Source of the DNA: Aulostomus chinensis
Lineage: Eukaryota; Chordata; Actinopteri; Syngnathiformes; Aulostomidae
Assembly: GCA_037954235.1 (NCBI GenBank)
Contig: JBBMOA010000043.1
Span: 124,001-188,000 of the forward strand
Length of the DNA stretch: 64,000 nt
Direction: 5' to 3'
The notes under the pieces are model-generated. The model did no database searches and was not told the DNA's origin. It was given only the letters and a program-made list of their open reading frames with translations. Positions within the stretch are counted from its first letter, which is position 1; the number at the start of each line of letters is the position of its first letter. Positions 62,243 to 64,000 of the stretch are shown one piece after another. Position numbers and translations under genes: made by a program.

Positions 62243-64000
62243 TACAGGAGTTATGCATGAAGTGTTCATTTTGGCCTTCTCTCGCTGAGAAAACACTATT
62301 TGTGACCTGTGATACAAAAATGCCATAACTTTTTTTAAAAGTGAGTTTTCAGTCAAGTTTCAACCTGAAAGCATAGAAAGATGCATAAACTTGAATTTAC
62401 AGCTTGATTTCAGTGAGTTTTCATCAAAATACAGGAGTTCTGCATGAAGTGTTCATTTTGGCCTTCTCTCGCTGAGAAAACGCTATTTGTGACCTGCGAC
62501 ACAGAACAGCCATAACTTTTGTTCAAAGTGAGTTTTCAGTCAAGTTTCAACCTGAATGCATAGAAAGATGCATAAACTTGAAGTTACAGCTTGATTTCAG
62601 TGAGTTTTCATCAAAATACAGGAGTTCTGCATGAAGTGTTCATTTTGGCCTTCTCTCGCTGAGAAAACACTATTTGTGACCTGTGATACAAAAAAGCCAT
62701 AACTTTTGTTCAAAGTGAGTTTTCAGTCAAGTTTCAACCTGAAAGCATAGAAAGATGCATAAACTTGAAGTTACAGCTTGATTTCAGTGAGTTTTCATCA
62801 AAATACAGGAGTTCTGCATGAAGTGTTCATTTTGGCCTTCTCTCGCTGAGAAAACACTATTTGTGACCTGTGATACAAAAATGCCATAACTTTTGTTCAA
62901 AGTGAGTTTTCAGTCAAGTTTCAACCTGAAAGCATAGAAAGATGCATAAACTTGAAGTTACTGCTTGATTTCAGTGAATTTTCATCAAATTACAGGAGTT
63001 CTGCATGAAGTGTTTATTTTGGACTTCTCTCACTGAGAAAACACTATTTGTGACCTGTGATACAAAAATGCCATAACTTTTGTTCAAAGTGAGTTTTCAG
63101 TCAAGTTTCAACCTGAAAGCTTAGAAAGATGCATAAACTTGAAGTTACAGCTTGATTTCAGTGAGTTTTCATCAAAATACAGGAGTTCTGCATGAAGTGT
63201 TCATTTTGGCCTTCTGTCGCTGAGAAAACACTATTTGTGACCTGTGATACAAAAATGCCATAACTTTTTTTAAAAGTGAGTTTTCAGTCAAGTTTCAACC
63301 TGAAAGCATAGAAAGATGCATAAACTTGAATTTACAGCTTGATTTCAGTGAGTTTTCATCAAAATACAGGAGTTCTGCATGAAGTGTTCATTTTGGCCTT
63401 CTCTCGCTGAGAAAACGCTATTTGTGACCTGCGACACAGAACAGCCATAACTTTTGTTCAAAGTGAGTTTTCAGTCAAGTTTCAACCTGAATGCATAGAA
63501 AGATGCATAAACTTGAAGTTACAGCTTGATTTCAGTGAGTTTTCATCAAAATACAGGAGTTCTGCATGAAGTGTTCATTTTGGCCTTCTCTCGCTGAGAA
63601 AACACTATTTGTGACCTGTGATACAAAAAAGCCATAACTTTTGTTCAAAGTGAGTTTTCAGTCAAGTTTCAACCTGAAAGCATAGAAAGATGCATAAACT
63701 TGAAGTTACAGCTTGATTTCAGTGAGTTTTCATCAAAATACAGGAGTTCTGCATGAAGTGTTCATTTTGGCCTTCTCTCGCTGAGAAAACACTATTTGTG
63801 ACCTGTGATACAAAAATGCCATAACTTTTGTTCAAAGTGAGTTTTCAGTCAAGTTTCAACCTGAAAGCATAGAAAGATGCATAAACTTGAAGTTACAGCT
63901 TGATTTCAGTGAATTTTCATCAAAATACAGGAGTTCTGCATGAAGTGTTTATTTTGGACTTCTCTCACTGAGAAAACACTATTTGTGACCTGTGATACAA
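62243..64000 (+). repeat. 5-mer repeat (935 bp) running off the window edge
   Basis: The unit is: TTTTTTTAAAAG with GAATTTAC; B with CTGAATGCATAG; an A with ACAAAAAAGCC; an A ending AGTGAATTTT; GTTTATTTTGGAC with CACTG. Copy 1 is 62243-63177. Copy 2 starts at 63178 and is cut by the window end in its fifth monomer. CTGAATGCATAG markers are 935 bp apart (62554 and 63489 for GAATGCA). Confidence 0.88.

Larger units (their letters stand above)
1..64000 (+). repeat. 187-bp satellite array, 342 full monomers plus a 75-bp partial
   Basis: A 187-bp unit repeats head to tail in one orientation through the entire window. Successive TACAGGAG starts fall at 1, 188, 375, 562 and so on, up to 63926. Counted by hand, about 26 small indels sum to -29 bp; 342 x 187 - 29 equals the observed 63925-bp distance from the first to the last start, so nothing else is inserted. 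No monomer is inverted. The unit length is near that of a nucleosome plus linker, as in many centromeric satellites; that is family knowledge, and a centromeric location here is inference. No gene, RNA gene or transposon was seen. The 187-bp period leaves remainder 1 when divided by 3, so reading frame rotates each monomer and long ORFs are broken by stops. The first base being a monomer start is only my choice of phase. Confidence 0.99.

Noticed and set aside
1..64000. CRISPR array
   Set aside because: The spacing is regular, but the whole 187-bp unit is repeated; there are no short repeats alternating with unique spacers and no cas genes.
1..64000. CENP-B box
   Set aside because: No NTTCGNNNNANNCGGGN match was seen in the A, B, C or D monomer consensus; the few CpGs are in other contexts.
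1..64000. LTR, LINE, SINE or DNA transposon insertion
   Set aside because: Length bookkeeping leaves no unexplained insertion longer than 1 bp, and no poly-A tail, target-site duplication or terminal inverted repeat was found.
1..64000. 5S rRNA, tRNA or snRNA tandem genes
   Set aside because: The monomer shows no A-box/B-box or internal control region, and no cloverleaf or 5S-like sequence that I can recognise.
1..64000. Assigning the satellite to a particular species from the CATAACTTTT motif
   Set aside because: Similar short strings occur in some plant satellites as far as I recall, but ten bases are too few to assign a lineage.

Overview
The whole window is one uninterrupted satellite-DNA array. 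A monomer of 187 bp (about 36% GC by hand count of the consensus) is repeated head to tail on one strand from base 1 to base 64000. Stepping through it by hand gives 342 complete monomers plus a 75-bp partial one starting at 63926. The small indels I found sum to -29 bp, which exactly accounts for the distance between the first and last monomer starts. There is therefore no room for an inserted transposon, gene or spacer. I found no protein gene, RNA gene, promoter, CRISPR array or mobile element. The window must be eukaryotic: 64 kb of tandem nucleosome-length repeat with no coding sequence fits centromeric or pericentromeric heterochromatin. The sequence alone does not name the species. CpG-to-TpG/CpA differences between monomer types suggest a genome with cytosine methylation, such as a plant or a vertebrate.

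Monomer types (positions are within the monomer, taking TACAGGAG as position 1). Type A is the majority. Type B (about 80 monomers) carries a linked haplotype at positions 53, 68, 71, 75, 78 and 79. Type C is a B-core monomer that also has A at 11, A at 25 and C at 36. Type D has A at 132 and C at 147 and nearly always sits immediately before a C, so D-C acts as a dimer. D-C dimers appear only right of about 30.6 kb.

Layout. 1-9.7 kb: very homogeneous A monomers with scattered B, a 22-monomer-offset duplication, and one module present three times with 8, 6 and 7 monomers. 9.7-18.9 kb: A-rich, with 6-mer (1122 bp) and 4-mer (748 bp) higher-order repeats. 18.7-30 kb: B-rich, with long duplicated blocks at offsets of 1495/2056, 3366 and 4862 bp. 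29-32 kb: 5-mer (935 bp) repeats and the first D-C dimers. 32-37 kb: poorly ordered, diverged monomers. 37.4-45.4 kb: the longest higher-order repeat, about 19-21 monomers at an offset of 4110 bp, with a shorter third copy at 46.5-47.9 kb. 48-64 kb: diverged monomers and several independent 5-mer repeats, including the last 1.8 kb.

The array looks like the product of repeated unequal exchange and segmental amplification in whole-monomer steps. The left 35 kb is younger and more uniform, and the right side is older and richer in indels. The points of interest are the nested higher-order structure, the D-C dimer, the CpG-decay link between A and B, and three short dyads inside each monomer. I found no evidence of a new gene system.
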